Positions 1-10,396 of a stretch of 64,000 bases of DNA are shown piece after piece. The translations under genes and the position numbers were made by a program. The notes beneath the pieces were generated by a model. That model was given only the letters and a program-made list of their open reading frames with translations, ran no database searches and was not told the DNA's origin. The stretch's first letter is position 1. Each line of letters begins with the position of its first letter. Source of the stretch: Rhizobium sp. L1K21 (lineage in GTDB: Bacteria > Pseudomonadota > Alphaproteobacteria > Rhizobiales > Rhizobiaceae); the NCBI RefSeq assembly GCF_024055895.1, contig NZ_JAMXLE010000001.1:2522908-2586907 (forward strand), in the 5' to 3' direction.

Positions 1-10
1 GAGCGGGCAA

Positions 11-30
11 GAGGCCGCGGTTGCGGCCTC
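11..30 (-). terminator. Hairpin after the YedE-like gene
   Basis: A perfect 8-bp stem (GAGGCCGC / GCGGCCTC, 4-nt loop) begins 6 bases beyond the stop codon of the minus-strand transporter gene. Only a weak T-rich stretch follows, so it may be a weak intrinsic terminator or an RNA-stabilising hairpin. Confidence 0.5.
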
Positions 31-35
31 CCAAC

Positions 36-479
36 TCAGCTTGCCTGACGGCTTGCCGTGAAAAACTCCACACGGGTTGCAAAACGCGCAATGGCAATTC
101 CAACCAGCAAAGCGGCAACGAAGATGAAAGCCGAGCTATGGCCAAGACCGAGGGCGGGAATGGCCGCACCGGGGCAGAAACCGGCAATGCCCCAGCCAAT
201 GCCGAACGTGGCCGACCCACCCACCAGCTTGGCGTCCACCAGCTTTGCCTTGGGCAACACGAATTCACCGGTAAAGACCGGCTTGTTGCGCTTTCTGAAA
301 ATCAGCGCATAGCCTGGAATGGCGACCGAAAGTGCGCCGACCATGACCAGAAGCAGGCTCAGGTCAAATGGCCCCATGACATCAAAGAAGTTCAGCACCT
401 TTGCCGGATTGGCCATGCCTGAAAAGGCGATGCCGGTTCCGAAGAGGGCTCCGATGAGATAAACGATAAGGTAGCGCAT
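36..479 (-). CDS. YeeE/YedE-type membrane protein, second half (DUF6691-like)
   Basis: A 147-residue integral membrane protein with about four hydrophobic segments. It carries the family signature GIAGFCPGAAIP near residues 98-109, which resembles the Cys-containing pore motif of YeeE/YedE (TsuA-type) sulfur-compound transporters. The start overlaps the stop of the preceding gene by one base (TGATG), so the two are translationally coupled and probably form two halves of one transporter. Known members of this family move thiosulfate or related sulfur species across the inner membrane; the substrate here is inferred. No sulfurtransferase or rhodanese gene is visible next to it. Confidence 0.8.
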   Translation of the reverse strand: MRYLIVYLIGALFGTGIAFSGMANPAKVLNFFDVMGPFDLSLLLVMVGALSVAIPGYALIFRKRNKPVFTGEFVLPKAKLVDAKLVGGSATFGIGWGIAGFCPGAAIPALGLGHSSAFIFVAALLVGIAIARFATRVEFFTASRQAS

Positions 480-907
480 CAGATTGCACCTCCCAGAACA
501 TGGCGGATGAGATAGACGGTCACAAAACCGAAGACCATGAAGGTGGCCGTCGCGACAATGGAGCGCTTGGAAAATCGGGCAATGCCGCAAATGCCATGGC
601 CAGAGGTACAGCCCGAACCGATGGTGACGCCGATACCGGTGACAATGCCGCCAATAATGAGAGCGGCTGTCGAGACCGGCACATCATATTCGATCTGCTG
701 ACCGGCAGCCTGCAGCAGAACAGGTGCGGAAATAGCACCTGCCAAAAAGGTTGCTTTCCATGCCCAGTCACGGTCAAACGGCGGCAGAATACCACCGATG
801 ATCGCTGTCATACCGGCAATCCGGCCCCAGAAATACATAAGCGCCACGGCAGCCAGCCCGATCAGTAGGCCGCCGCCGAGCGAGAGAATGGGGGTAAACT
901 GAGTCAT
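479..907 (-). CDS. YeeE/YedE-type sulfur-transport membrane protein, first half
   Basis: A 142-residue membrane protein with the diagnostic motif GSGCTSGHGICG (around residues 98-109) found in YeeE/YedE sulfur transporters, where the Cys residues are thought to relay sulfur through the pore. An ATG six codons further upstream is possible, but the start at 907 has GGAG about 9 bases before it and is preferred. It is transcribed before, and coupled to, the DUF6691-like partner gene. The upstream intergenic region holds a long imperfect inverted repeat. Identification of the family is firm; the substrate is an inference. Confidence 0.82.
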   Translation of the reverse strand: MTQFTPILSLGGGLLIGLAAVALMYFWGRIAGMTAIIGGILPPFDRDWAWKATFLAGAISAPVLLQAAGQQIEYDVPVSTAALIIGGIVTGIGVTIGSGCTSGHGICGIARFSKRSIVATATFMVFGFVTVYLIRHVLGGAI

Positions 908-951
908 GCGTATCACTCCGCACATTCATTCAAGATTGAAATCAATGATAA

Positions 952-1001
952 GGCCTGGCCGGACAAAACATAGGATTGGCGTTATGTTTTTGGACCAGGC
1001 C
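952..1001. repeat. Nested inverted repeat between ribF and the YeeE gene
   Basis: Outer arms GGCCTGG/CCAGGCC and inner perfect arms AAAACATA/TATGTTTT (10-nt spacer) are nearly concentric. The site lies between the end of ribF and the start of the sulfur-transporter pair, both on the minus strand. It could be an operator for the transporter genes or a structured ribF 3' end. There is no clear T-tract, which argues against a simple intrinsic terminator. Confidence 0.5.
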
Positions 1002-1074
1002 GGGAAATGCTTTTTCCTGACGTATAGATAAATTGGAATTTGTATCTGGCGCAGCCGAAAAGCTTTTTCCGGCG

Positions 1075-2055
1075 TCAGAAGCAGATCTTTTCGTCCAGCG
1101 CGCTTAAAGGCTTGACGCCGGAGAGAAGGCCGCGCGCTTCTTCCTTATCGATATTCATCTGATCGACCAGCGCTTCCAGCCCGTTGAACTTCAGCTCTTC
1201 GCGCAGATAGCCGAAGAAGGACACCGCGACCTGCTCGCCATAAAGGTCACCGTCGAAATCGAAAACGAAGGTTTCCAGAAGGGCTGCGCCTTCATCGTCG
1301 ACTGTCGGGCGATGGCCATAGCTTGCAACGCCATCGTGCAGCGTGCCGTCTGCCCGGCGCAGGCGAACGGCATAGATACCCGGCTTCAGTTCGGCCCCTT
1401 CCGGCAGCACCATATTGGCGGTTGGAAAACCGAGCGTGCGGCCCAATTTCTTGCCATGGATCACCTCGCCCTCAACCGTGTACCGATAACCCAGAAGCCC
1501 GGCTGCGAGGCTCAGGTCACCTTCGACAAGGCAATTGCGAATGCGGCTTGATGAGATCACATCGGTGTTTTCATCTCGGAAAGCATCGACCAAAGTGACG
1601 CCGAAACCGTGGCGCTTGCCGGCTTCCATGAGATAGGCCGGGCCACCTTCCCTGCCCTTGCCGAAATGGAAGTCGAAACCGGTGACCACGTGGGCGGCAT
1701 GCAGCCAGTCTCTGAGTATGGAGGTTATGAACGCTTCGGCTGACAGCTGGGAAAAAGACCGATCAAAGGGGTATTCGACAACGCAGTGATAGCCCAGAGC
1801 CTCGATCAGCCTTGCCTTCAGAGGTGCGGGCGTGATGCGAAACACCGGCTTATCGGGATTGAAGACTGAGCGCGGGTGCGGTTCGAATGTCAAAACGAGC
1901 GCCGGACAGTCTTTCTTTTCAGCCTCATCAAGGGCGCGTTGGAGCACCGTCTGATGACCGCGATGCACACCATCGAAATTACCGATTGCGACGACGCCCC
2001 CTTTCAGGTGGTCGGGCAGTGGCTCTCTCTCTTCGTTGCGATGAAAGACTGTCAT
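1075..2055 (-). CDS. ribF: Bifunctional riboflavin kinase / FAD synthetase
   Basis: A 326-residue cytosolic enzyme that phosphorylates riboflavin to FMN and adenylates FMN to FAD. The N-terminal nucleotidyltransferase domain shows GNFDGVHRGHQ (about residues 26-36) and the ISSSRIR signature. The C-terminal flavokinase domain shows GRTLGFPTAN and the metal/ATP-binding Thr in that loop. Length is normal for the family. An in-frame ATG at 2088 would overlap the upstream HAD gene by 25 bases; the ATG at 2055 fits the family N-terminus (MTVFHRNEE...) better, but the start remains uncertain. It is probably co-transcribed with the HAD gene. No FMN riboswitch is visible. Confidence 0.92.
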   Translation of the reverse strand: MTVFHRNEEREPLPDHLKGGVVAIGNFDGVHRGHQTVLQRALDEAEKKDCPALVLTFEPHPRSVFNPDKPVFRITPAPLKARLIEALGYHCVVEYPFDRSFSQLSAEAFITSILRDWLHAAHVVTGFDFHFGKGREGGPAYLMEAGKRHGFGVTLVDAFRDENTDVISSSRIRNCLVEGDLSLAAGLLGYRYTVEGEVIHGKKLGRTLGFPTANMVLPEGAELKPGIYAVRLRRADGTLHDGVASYGHRPTVDDEGAALLETFVFDFDGDLYGEQVAVSFFGYLREELKFNGLEALVDQMNIDKEEARGLLSGVKPLSALDEKICF

Positions 2056-2063
2056 ATCACCAT

Positions 2064-2912
2064 TCACGCCAATCGGGGCATCCACCATTTCGGGCTTGCC
2101 TTTTCCCTTGCCAGATATGCGGTGAGCGCCTGTTCATCCGTCTTGCCGGCAACCGTATATTCGCCCGCATGGATGCCGCCGCTGATATAGAGAAGGTCGA
2201 GCCCGGCATCCAGCGCGCCGCGCACATCAGTCGGCATGCCATCGCCGATGGCCAGGACGCGCGATTTGTCCACCGGCCCCCTGACCTCCTGGGCAACGGC
2301 CATAGCCTCTACGTAGATCGGCGAATGCGGCTTGCCGGCAATGCGCGTCTCGCCGCCCATCTGGCTGTAAAGCGCGGCAACCGCGCCTGCACAGGGGATG
2401 AGCCGGTGGCCGCGCTCGACGATGAGATCGGGATTGGCGCAAATGAGCGGCACATCGCGTGCGATGAAATCGGCGAGCATATCGCGGTAATCTTCCGGCT
2501 GTTCTGTTTCATCATCAAAAAAGCCGGTGCAGACCACGGACGTCGCCTCTTGCGCGCCGACGACCTCGACGTCAAGACCGTCGAAAAGCGGCATGTCGCG
2601 CTCCGGGCCCAGAAGGAAGACTTTGTCCGGGCCTTCGGCAATCAGGTGGCGGGTCACATCGCCAGAGGTGACGATGCGGTCATAGGCGCTTGAAGGAACG
2701 CCGATCAGTTCCAGCTGAGCCGTCACGCCATCCTGCGGACGCGGCGAATTGGTAATCAGCACGACACTGGTGCCGCCTGCGCGGGCCTTGGAGAGTGCCT
2801 CGCCGGCCAGAGGAAATGCATCGATCCCGTTGTGCAGCACGCCCCAGACATCGCATAGGATGAGGTCGTAATTGCCGCAAACCTCGGAAAGATTATCGAT
2901 TCTGTCGGCCAT
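2064..2912 (-). CDS. HAD class IIA phosphatase (TIGR01459/NagD-like)
   Basis: A 282-residue HAD-superfamily hydrolase. Motif I is DVWGVLHNG near residue 20 (nucleophile Asp), motif II is the LITNSPRP segment, and motif III/IV is the C-terminal AIGDGMPTD. The inserted cap is of the C2 type, as in NagD, a nucleotide monophosphatase. The ATG at 2912 is preferred over a GTG three codons earlier because AAGGTGAGG precedes it. It lies directly upstream of ribF on the same strand, an arrangement often seen in rhizobia. The physiological substrate is unknown. Confidence 0.85.
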   Translation of the reverse strand: MADRIDNLSEVCGNYDLILCDVWGVLHNGIDAFPLAGEALSKARAGGTSVVLITNSPRPQDGVTAQLELIGVPSSAYDRIVTSGDVTRHLIAEGPDKVFLLGPERDMPLFDGLDVEVVGAQEATSVVCTGFFDDETEQPEDYRDMLADFIARDVPLICANPDLIVERGHRLIPCAGAVAALYSQMGGETRIAGKPHSPIYVEAMAVAQEVRGPVDKSRVLAIGDGMPTDVRGALDAGLDLLYISGGIHAGEYTVAGKTDEQALTAYLAREKASPKWWMPRLA

Positions 2913-3080
2913 TCGCCTCACCTTCGCATTCCTGGACGCAGCTCAAATCGCAAACGGGCGGGCGCTTGGCAAGTGAAAAAGCGACTCATGCCGCCGCCCA
3001 CAATGCAACGCTGCGGGAACTTCTTCTTTGTTGATGCATTTACTTTGCGTCGGAGATTGAAATCAAAAGCGGAATTCAAC

Positions 3081-3233
3081 ATGCAATCCAAATCAAACGC
3101 ACTTTATTTCATTGTCGGGGCCCTTGTCGTCGTTATCGCGGGCATGGGCTATTACATTTACGATCAGCAGAAAGATGACGGGACCGTGAGCCTGAAGATC
3201 GGCGAAGGCGGTGTCTCCGTCGAGAAAAACTGA
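3081..3233 (+). CDS. Small single-pass membrane protein, function unknown
   Basis: A 50-residue protein with one strongly hydrophobic segment (about residues 9-27, ALYFIVGALVVVIAGMGYYI) followed by a charged tail, consistent with a small bitopic inner-membrane protein. The reading frame is open 36 codons further upstream, but the ATG at 3081 has GGA about 9 bases before it and gives a compact protein. Similar tiny proteins are common in Brucella and Ochrobactrum, but I do not recognise a named family. It stands alone between convergent neighbours. Confidence 0.6.
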   Translation: MQSKSNALYFIVGALVVVIAGMGYYIYDQQKDDGTVSLKIGEGGVSVEKN

Positions 3234-3259
3234 CAAGCAATCACCCGGTGCCCGGCGCA

Positions 3260-4630
3260 TCAGATCTGGGCACCGAGAACAGCCTGAAATACAAGCCCCG
3301 CCAAAGCGCATAGACCGAGAACGGTCAGAACCCCGCGCCTAAACCCGAAAATCAGGATTGATGCGACGGCCGTCAGCACGAGCGCCGGAAGGTTCAGGCT
3401 TTCCCATTGAGGCAATGGCACGTGCAGCCATCCGCCTGCAAAGACGGGCGACCAGCTCTGCAGATCGGCAAAAAGGACGTGGAGCGCAAACCATACCGCG
3501 AGATTGAGGATGACACCGACCACGGCGGCGGTGATCATGGACAGTGCGGCTGACAGCGCCGGTCTGCTGCGCAAGCGTTCGACATAGGGTGCGCCGGCGA
3601 GAATCCAGATGAAACTGGGAACGAAGGTTGCCCAGGCGGTGATGAAGGCACCCACCACACCTGCGGCCAGAGGCGGCAGCGCGCCGGCATCCCTGAATGC
3701 GGCGAGAAAGCCTGTGAAGCTGAGAACAAGAACCAAAGGACCGGGCGTCGTTTCGGCCAGCGCCAGGCCATCCAGCATCTCGCCGGGTTTGAGCCAGTGA
3801 TAATGTTCGACCGCCATCTGCGCGACATAGGACAGGACCGCATAGGCACCGCCGAATGTGACCAGCGCCATCTTGGAATAGAACGCGAAGATATCGGAAT
3901 AAGCGCCCTGCGGCGCAAAGATCAGAAGGAAGGCGAAGGGTGCCTGCCAAATCACGGTCCAGACCAATGCCTGCAGCAATTGGCGCGGCCAAAGGCGGTG
4001 CGCCTCGTTTTCAGTGCTCGCCCCCTTTATCTCGTCAGACCGGGAACGAGTTGGGTTTGCCAAGAGGAAACCAATGACGCCCGCGGCGAGAACGACGGCA
4101 GGAAACGGCACATTGAAAAAGAAAAGCGCGATGAAGGAGACGACGGCAACAGAAATGTGAAGCGGTGTTTTCAGCGCACGCCGGCCAATGCGCCAGCAAG
4201 CGTCGGCGACAATGGCAAGTACGGCCGCTTTCATTCCAAAGAAGAGTGCGGCCAGCCAGACACTTTGATGCAGGGTGGCATAGGCAATTGAAAGCGCCAG
4301 GATGACCAAAAAGCCGGGCAGTACGAACAGCAATCCAGCAATGAGCCCGCCGCGCCAGCCATGCAGGAGCCAGCCGATATAGGTTGCCAGCTGCTGCGCC
4401 TCTGGACCGGGCAGCAGCATGCAATAGTTCAGCGCATGCAGATATTTTTCCTCCGAAAGCCAGCGCTTTTCCTCCACCACGATGCGATGCATGAGGGCGA
4501 TCTGGCCGGCGGGGCCACCAAAGCTCAGGAGGCCTATTTTGACCCATACACGAAAGGATTCGGACGCATCAGGATGAATTGTGCCTTGGCGTTTCAGGGG
4601 CTCTGTTGGGGACATGCGGACCGGTGACAT
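3260..4630 (-). CDS. chrA: Chromate efflux transporter (long-chain CHR family)
   Basis: A 456-residue inner-membrane protein with two homologous CHR domains (about residues 30-200 and 240-440). The first domain carries the signature SFGGPAGQIALMH and the LPGPEAQQLATYIG loop; the second carries the matching TFGGAYAVL and ETTPGPLVLV. This tandem arrangement is typical of bidomain ChrA proteins, which expel chromate using the membrane potential and may use sulfate as an alternative anion. The start is uncertain: ATGs at 4630 and 4615 are both possible and neither has a strong ribosome-binding site. No chrB regulator gene is adjacent. Confidence 0.9.
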   Translation of the reverse strand: MSPVRMSPTEPLKRQGTIHPDASESFRVWVKIGLLSFGGPAGQIALMHRIVVEEKRWLSEEKYLHALNYCMLLPGPEAQQLATYIGWLLHGWRGGLIAGLLFVLPGFLVILALSIAYATLHQSVWLAALFFGMKAAVLAIVADACWRIGRRALKTPLHISVAVVSFIALFFFNVPFPAVVLAAGVIGFLLANPTRSRSDEIKGASTENEAHRLWPRQLLQALVWTVIWQAPFAFLLIFAPQGAYSDIFAFYSKMALVTFGGAYAVLSYVAQMAVEHYHWLKPGEMLDGLALAETTPGPLVLVLSFTGFLAAFRDAGALPPLAAGVVGAFITAWATFVPSFIWILAGAPYVERLRSRPALSAALSMITAAVVGVILNLAVWFALHVLFADLQSWSPVFAGGWLHVPLPQWESLNLPALVLTAVASILIFGFRRGVLTVLGLCALAGLVFQAVLGAQI

Positions 4631-4743
4631 TTCTGTAATCGTCCCATGATAACAGACATTCGACACATTATTATGTCGGTCATTGCTCGCGTTAACCGCG
4701 TTGCGGACTTACGTTCCGATGTCGATTTTTTTTGGCGAGAACG

Positions 4744-4772
4744 CTTGACTCTCTATCGCACCGCTCCTATCT
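4744..4772 (+). promoter_or_regulatory. Candidate heat-shock (sigma32/RpoH) promoter of groESL
   Basis: CTTGAC at 4744-4749 followed after 17 bases by CTATCT at 4767-4772 resembles alphaproteobacterial RpoH promoters (CTTGAC, then CTATAT-like). It lies directly upstream of the CIRCE element, so transcription would start at or near the operator. Confidence 0.6.
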
Positions 4773-4781
4773 CCGTGGCCG

Positions 4782-4808
4782 TTAGCACTCTTCAGGAGTG
4801 AGTGCTAA
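4782..4808 (+). promoter_or_regulatory. CIRCE operator (HrcA-binding site)
   Basis: A perfect inverted repeat, TTAGCACTC-N9-GAGTGCTAA, matches the CIRCE consensus exactly. It lies 62 bases before the groES start and just after the candidate sigma32 promoter. HrcA binding here represses groESL at normal temperature. The hrcA gene is not in this window. Confidence 0.97.
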
Positions 4809-4870
4809 CAAACATCCAAGGCAGGCAATTCATACCTGCGTAATGTCATTTGAGTGAGGGATCCAAGAGA

Positions 4871-5167
4871 ATGGCAAACATTTCTTTCCGTCCGCTCCAC
4901 GACCGCGTTGTTGTACGCCGTGTGGAATCCGAAGAAAAGACCAAGGGCGGCATCATCATTCCCGACACCGCCAAGGAAAAGCCCGCTGAAGGCGAAATCG
5001 TCGCTGTCGGCAACGGCGCTCGCAACGACAAGGGCGAAGTTGTAGCCCTCGACGTCAAGGCCGGCGACCGCGTTCTGTTTGGCAAGTGGTCCGGTACTGA
5101 AGTCAAGATCGACGGCGAAGACCTTCTGATCATGAAGGAAGCCGACATCATGGGCATTATCGGCTGA
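4871..5167 (+). CDS. groES: Co-chaperonin GroES
   Basis: A 98-residue Cpn10 with the mobile-loop region [18 protein letters not shown] (about residues 18-35), which contacts GroEL, and the usual C-terminal [13 protein letters not shown]. It forms the heptameric lid of the GroEL folding chamber in the cytosol. The ATG at 4871 gives the standard family length; an ATG seven codons upstream is unlikely. It is the first gene of the CIRCE-controlled groES-groEL operon, with a 67-bp gap to groEL. Confidence 0.98.
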   Translation: MANISFRPLHDRVVVRRVESEEKTKGGIIIPDTAKEKPAEGEIVAVGNGARNDKGEVVALDVKAGDRVLFGKWSGTEVKIDGEDLLIMKEADIMGIIG

Positions 5168-5216
5168 TCACGCCGTTAACGTTGAACCTAATCGAAGCTT
5201 GAAAATGGGCCATTGA

Positions 5217-7076
<1,860 letters not shown>

Positions 7077-7104
7077 TTATCCGATTTGCATCGGTACATG
7101 TTGG

Positions 7105-7133
7105 GGGCGGTCTTCGGGCCGCCCTTTTCTTTT
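7105..7133 (+). terminator. Intrinsic terminator of groESL
   Basis: An 8-bp stem (GGGCGGTC / GGCCGCCC with one T-G wobble) closes a TTCG tetraloop and is followed by TTTTCTTTT. This is a strong rho-independent terminator for the groESL transcript, lying downstream of the duplicated hairpins. Confidence 0.88.
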
Positions 7134-7557
7134 GCGCCCATGATCTAAAGTGGTTCAGACGCGAACGCGCGGGGTGCCATCACTATAATTCGTGATTGAG
7201 AAAGCACGCGTTATGGGCGATGAGACGGTCGCTTTACAGCTTGTTTTGATGCCTCTCTCTATGGTTTGGCATCCTTCAACGGCCAGCCGGCAAAACTGCC
7301 GGCAGGTCAGCTCCCAATTACATTGTTTCAAATTGGCACAATCGAGCGCCTATGATAAATTCAAAACCCTCCATAAACCTGTCAGAACGCAATTTTTCAG
7401 TTTCTCTCAAGTTAATTCCCTCATAAAATGTGAAAAATATTGCTCGGCAATGTTGCGGAAGACGCGAAATTGAAGATAAAAGCACACCTTGTGCGTTTAT
7501 ATAAAAATCCAATTTGGTCATTCTGAAGCAATCAATTGATTTGCAATACAGAAACAC
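7134..7557. other. AT-rich intergenic region with no supported gene
   Basis: About 420 bases. It holds a remnant of the groEL 3' repeat (7136-7153) and a perfect hairpin GCCGGCA-AAAC-TGCCGGC at 7286-7303. The stretch from about 7320 to 7557 is clearly AT-rich compared with its surroundings. A 93-codon open frame at 7192-7473 has no ribosome-binding site or coding-like composition and is not called. Promoter elements for the downstream PAS-like gene probably lie here. Confidence 0.5.
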
Positions 7558-8025
7558 GTGGGGCGGTTTCTTGTGTTTAAAATAACGTCTCTGGATGGAT
7601 TAGAGTCGCAGACGGGCTCAATCGAACGCGGCCATCTGCCGAACACGGAAGTACTGTCTCATTTTTGCGCAAGCGAAGCCTGGACCGGCAATCTTCGCAA
7701 CGGACTGATCAGACTTGGCGAACTGACCACGGACATGCACGGCCTGAAGGAAAGCGAGTGCGGCTTGCTGACATTGATCCGCTGCTACGATCCTGAAGAC
7801 CGGCATCAGCTATTAAACATTCTCGAACAGGCCACAACGCGCAATTCATCGTTTTGCTACTCCACGATGATTCATCTGGGCAACGAAATCCGCCGCCCTG
7901 TTTTCTGCATCGGTGAATCCACGGGATTGCAGAACAGCGATATGGGCAAGATCCATGGCGTCTTCATTTTTCCAGGCTTCAAGCTGCAAGGCCGCGGTCA
8001 GGATATGAAAGCGGCCCTGCAGTAG
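7558..8025 (+). CDS. Stand-alone PAS-like protein
   Basis: A 155-residue soluble protein. The centre reads YDPEDRHQLLNILEQA (about residues 81-96), which resembles the 'HPDDR...l..al..a' helix of PAS_3 domains. It is followed by a stretch compatible with PAS beta strands, and the N-terminal half (AWTGNLRNGL... MHGL) fits the start of a PAS fold. No kinase, GGDEF, EAL or HTH output domain is present. The start is a GTG at 7558; another in-frame GTG at 7573, preceded by GGGGCGG, is equally possible. The family assignment is by pattern only, and the ligand or partner is unknown. Confidence 0.55.
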   Translation: MGRFLVFKITSLDGLESQTGSIERGHLPNTEVLSHFCASEAWTGNLRNGLIRLGELTTDMHGLKESECGLLTLIRCYDPEDRHQLLNILEQATTRNSSFCYSTMIHLGNEIRRPVFCIGESTGLQNSDMGKIHGVFIFPGFKLQGRGQDMKAALQ

Positions 8026-8041
8026 AAGTGAAAAACAACGC

Positions 8042-8746
8042 TTATCCGCGCGCCGGGATATTGGTCGCCCGCTGCATGGCCGGACGCTCAAAGCCGCGCT
8101 CAAGCCAGGACTTGACCGATGGATTCGTATCGAACTCCACCAGATCACCGGCCTCGTAAAAACCGACGAGCGCGCGCAGCCAGGGCAGGATTGCGATATC
8201 GGCAATGGTGAACGCATCACCCATGATCCATTCGCGGCCTTTCATTCGACCCTCCAGAACGCCCAAAAGTCGCTTTGTCTCATTGACATAACGCTCGCGC
8301 GGACGCGGGTCTTCAATGTCCTTGCCGGCGAATTTGACGAAAAAACCGAGCTGGCCAAACATGGGACCGACACCGCCCATCTGAAAATGCAGCCAGCAGA
8401 GCGTCTCATATTTTTCCCCCGGGTCACTCGACAGGAATTTGCCGGACTTTTCGGCGAGGTATTGCAGGATCGCCCCGGATTCAAACAGGCCAAGCGGCTT
8501 GCCGCCGGGACCGTTGGGATCGATGATCGCGGGGATCTTGTTGTTGGGGTTGAGCGAGAGGAATTCAGGCGTCATCTGGTCGTTCTTGCCGAAATCGACC
8601 AGATGCGGCTCATAAGCAAGACCGGCTTCCTCCAGCATTGCTGATACCTTGATACCGTTTGGCGTCGGCAGGGAATAAAGCTGAATGACGCTTGAATCGT
8701 TTGCAGGCCAACGCTCAGTGATCGGAAAAGCTGATAAATCGGACAT
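8042..8746 (-). CDS. Glutathione S-transferase (YfcG/Ure2p-like)
   Basis: A 234-residue cytosolic GST. The N-terminal thioredoxin-like domain contains LYSLPTPNGIKVS (about residues 23-35), with the Thr/Asn-Gly pattern typical of YfcG/YghU (Nu-class) enzymes, and the FESGAILQYLAEK segment that binds glutathione. The C-terminal all-helical domain shows the N-capping motif FTIADIAILPW. Nu-class enzymes act as disulfide-bond reductases with GSH; that role is inferred. Two adjacent ATGs exist, and the second is better spaced from AAGGAG. Confidence 0.88.
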   Translation of the reverse strand: MSDLSAFPITERWPANDSSVIQLYSLPTPNGIKVSAMLEEAGLAYEPHLVDFGKNDQMTPEFLSLNPNNKIPAIIDPNGPGGKPLGLFESGAILQYLAEKSGKFLSSDPGEKYETLCWLHFQMGGVGPMFGQLGFFVKFAGKDIEDPRPRERYVNETKRLLGVLEGRMKGREWIMGDAFTIADIAILPWLRALVGFYEAGDLVEFDTNPSVKSWLERGFERPAMQRATNIPARG

Positions 8747-8995
8747 CATGGCTCCTTGGGTACTGTCTCGAATTCAAAAAAAGCTGTTTGTCCTCACATC
8801 AGTGGCATGTTCAATCGTCTTCTTCAACGCTGCCATCCCTCACGTTTCTGTCAGCGATACGCGCTTACCTTCAGCGGTTCAGCCGTTAGCCTGCCCACAT
8901 TGTTCATAAATTAGAGACAATATGTCGACTGCCTAGGTGATTTATTTGACTGCCGTTCTCGAATAAAAGGTGTTCAGACACATCAGGAGACAATC

Positions 8996-9439
8996 ATGTC
9001 AACGAAATACATCTTGCTCGTCGCTCGCATTCTACTGTCCTTCATGTTCATCATGTCCGGCTTGGGCAAGCTTGCCGACCCTGCCGGCACCGCTGGCATG
9101 ATTGCAGGTGCCGGTTTGCCGGCGGCTACCGCTCTCACCTACCTTGCCGGCCTTTTTGAACTTCTGGCAGGCGCTGCCGTGCTTGTCGGATTTCAGACGA
9201 AGATTGCCGGTTGGGCTCTCGCGCTCTTCTGCGTTTTCACCGGCCTCGTTTTTCACACCGGCACTGTTGCCGTCGAAGGCTGGCCGGAAGGCGCGCTCGG
9301 CTGGATCAACATGCTGAACCAGATCATGGTCATGAAGAACCTGACACTGGCAGGCGCTTACATTCTGCTTGCAACATACGGCCCCGGCGCTTTGTCGGTC
9401 GATGCGCGGAAGGGCGCTTCCAAGCCGGCCACCGCCTGA
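8996..9439 (+). CDS. DoxX family membrane protein
   Basis: A 147-residue protein with four hydrophobic helices. The family pattern is clear: RILLSFMFIMSGLGKLADP near the N-terminus, AGLFELLAGAAVLVGF in the middle, and KNLTLAGAYILLATYG at the end. DoxX/YphA-type proteins are inner-membrane proteins linked in some bacteria to redox or thiol stress, but the exact activity is unsettled. A GGAGA ribosome-binding site precedes the ATG. It is monocistronic, ending in a strong terminator, and divergent from the GST gene. Confidence 0.88.
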   Translation: MSTKYILLVARILLSFMFIMSGLGKLADPAGTAGMIAGAGLPAATALTYLAGLFELLAGAAVLVGFQTKIAGWALALFCVFTGLVFHTGTVAVEGWPEGALGWINMLNQIMVMKNLTLAGAYILLATYGPGALSVDARKGASKPATA

Positions 9440-9467
9440 TTTGAAGGCCTGCAGACTCGAAAAAATC

Positions 9468-9497
9468 GAAAGGGGCCACGCGGCCCCTTTTCTTTCA
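9468..9497 (+). terminator. Intrinsic terminator after the DoxX gene
   Basis: A perfect 10-bp stem (GAAAGGGGCC / GGCCCCTTTTC, loop ACGC) is followed by TTTTCTTTC. The A-rich stretch on the other side means it could also serve the convergent L,D-transpeptidase gene. Confidence 0.92.
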
Positions 9498-9518
9498 TTC
9501 TCTTGGAGGTTCAAAGCA

Positions 9519-10208
9519 TCAACCGCCAAAGAGGGTGCCCAACAGGTCGATACCCTTGTCATTGAACCTGACTTTGCCGCTCTTACCATCCGGCCCGATC
9601 ACGATGACTTTGGTGCCGACTGGCACACGCTCGTAGAGGTGCTCGACATCCTTGTTCATCATCCGGATGCAGCCGGACGACATGTTCTGGCCGATGGACC
9701 ACGGCTGGTTTGTTCCGTGGATGCGATAACCGGAATCACCGCTGCTGCGGTAGAGATATAGAGCGCGCGCGCCCAAAGGATTGTCTTCTCCACCTTCCAT
9801 ATAGGCAGGCAGGATATGGCCTTTACGACGTTCGCGGGCGATCATTTCAGGCGGCGGCGTCCAGCCGGGCCATTCGGCCTTGCGTGAGACCTTCACCGTC
9901 CCGGACCAGCCGAAGCCTTCGCGGCCGACGCCAATCCCATAGCGCATGGCGCGGTTCTTGCCGTTCACGTGATAGAGAAACTTGTTTTGCGTATCGACAA
10001 TGATCGTGCCGGGGGCTTCATTTGTTTCAAAACGCACCATGCGACGCTTGAACTCAGGCTTGACCGTCTTTTGAACAGCAACCTGAACCACATCACTCCT
10101 GGCAGACACTGGCTGCTGTGCAGACATGGCGGCACTCGCAGCCGAGGCGGAGCCAACAATCGCCACGGATAAACACAGGGTGGCAAGTCTGAGACCTGTT
10201 CTTTTCAT
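9519..10208 (-). CDS. L,D-transpeptidase (YkuD family), copy 1
   Basis: A 229-residue exported protein. It has an N-terminal signal peptide (about residues 1-28, ASAASAA) and then a YkuD catalytic domain. The active-site block contains HGTNQPW and SSGCIRM with His164 and catalytic Cys180. Such enzymes form 3-3 cross-links in peptidoglycan or attach proteins to it; in Brucella and Agrobacterium they are known to tether outer-membrane beta-barrel proteins to peptidoglycan. The start at 10208 is supported by GGAGAGGGAAT. An adjacent paralogue lies just upstream on the same strand. Confidence 0.93.
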   Translation of the reverse strand: MKRTGLRLATLCLSVAIVGSASAASAAMSAQQPVSARSDVVQVAVQKTVKPEFKRRMVRFETNEAPGTIIVDTQNKFLYHVNGKNRAMRYGIGVGREGFGWSGTVKVSRKAEWPGWTPPPEMIARERRKGHILPAYMEGGEDNPLGARALYLYRSSGDSGYRIHGTNQPWSIGQNMSSGCIRMMNKDVEHLYERVPVGTKVIVIGPDGKSGKVRFNDKGIDLLGTLFGG

Positions 10209-10396
10209 AATTCCCTCTCCAAATTCCAACCAACCTATCCCAACTGGAACGCTAACGTATGTGGGCGGCAAATCAAGCCAACAAAAAATGGCCTGCACGG
10301 AGATCGACATCAGACGCAACAATGCCCGCGGCGAACCGCAGGCATTTGTCATGGTTCTTCAGGCCCCAATTGCCTGTGACCATTGTGTCTTGAAGA

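Noticed and set aside
2056..3080. FMN riboswitch before ribF
   Set aside because: No RFN-type conserved blocks were seen; ribF follows the HAD gene directly.
7192..7473. A 93-codon open frame upstream of the PAS-like gene
   Set aside because: AT-rich, no ribosome-binding site, no recognisable protein pattern.
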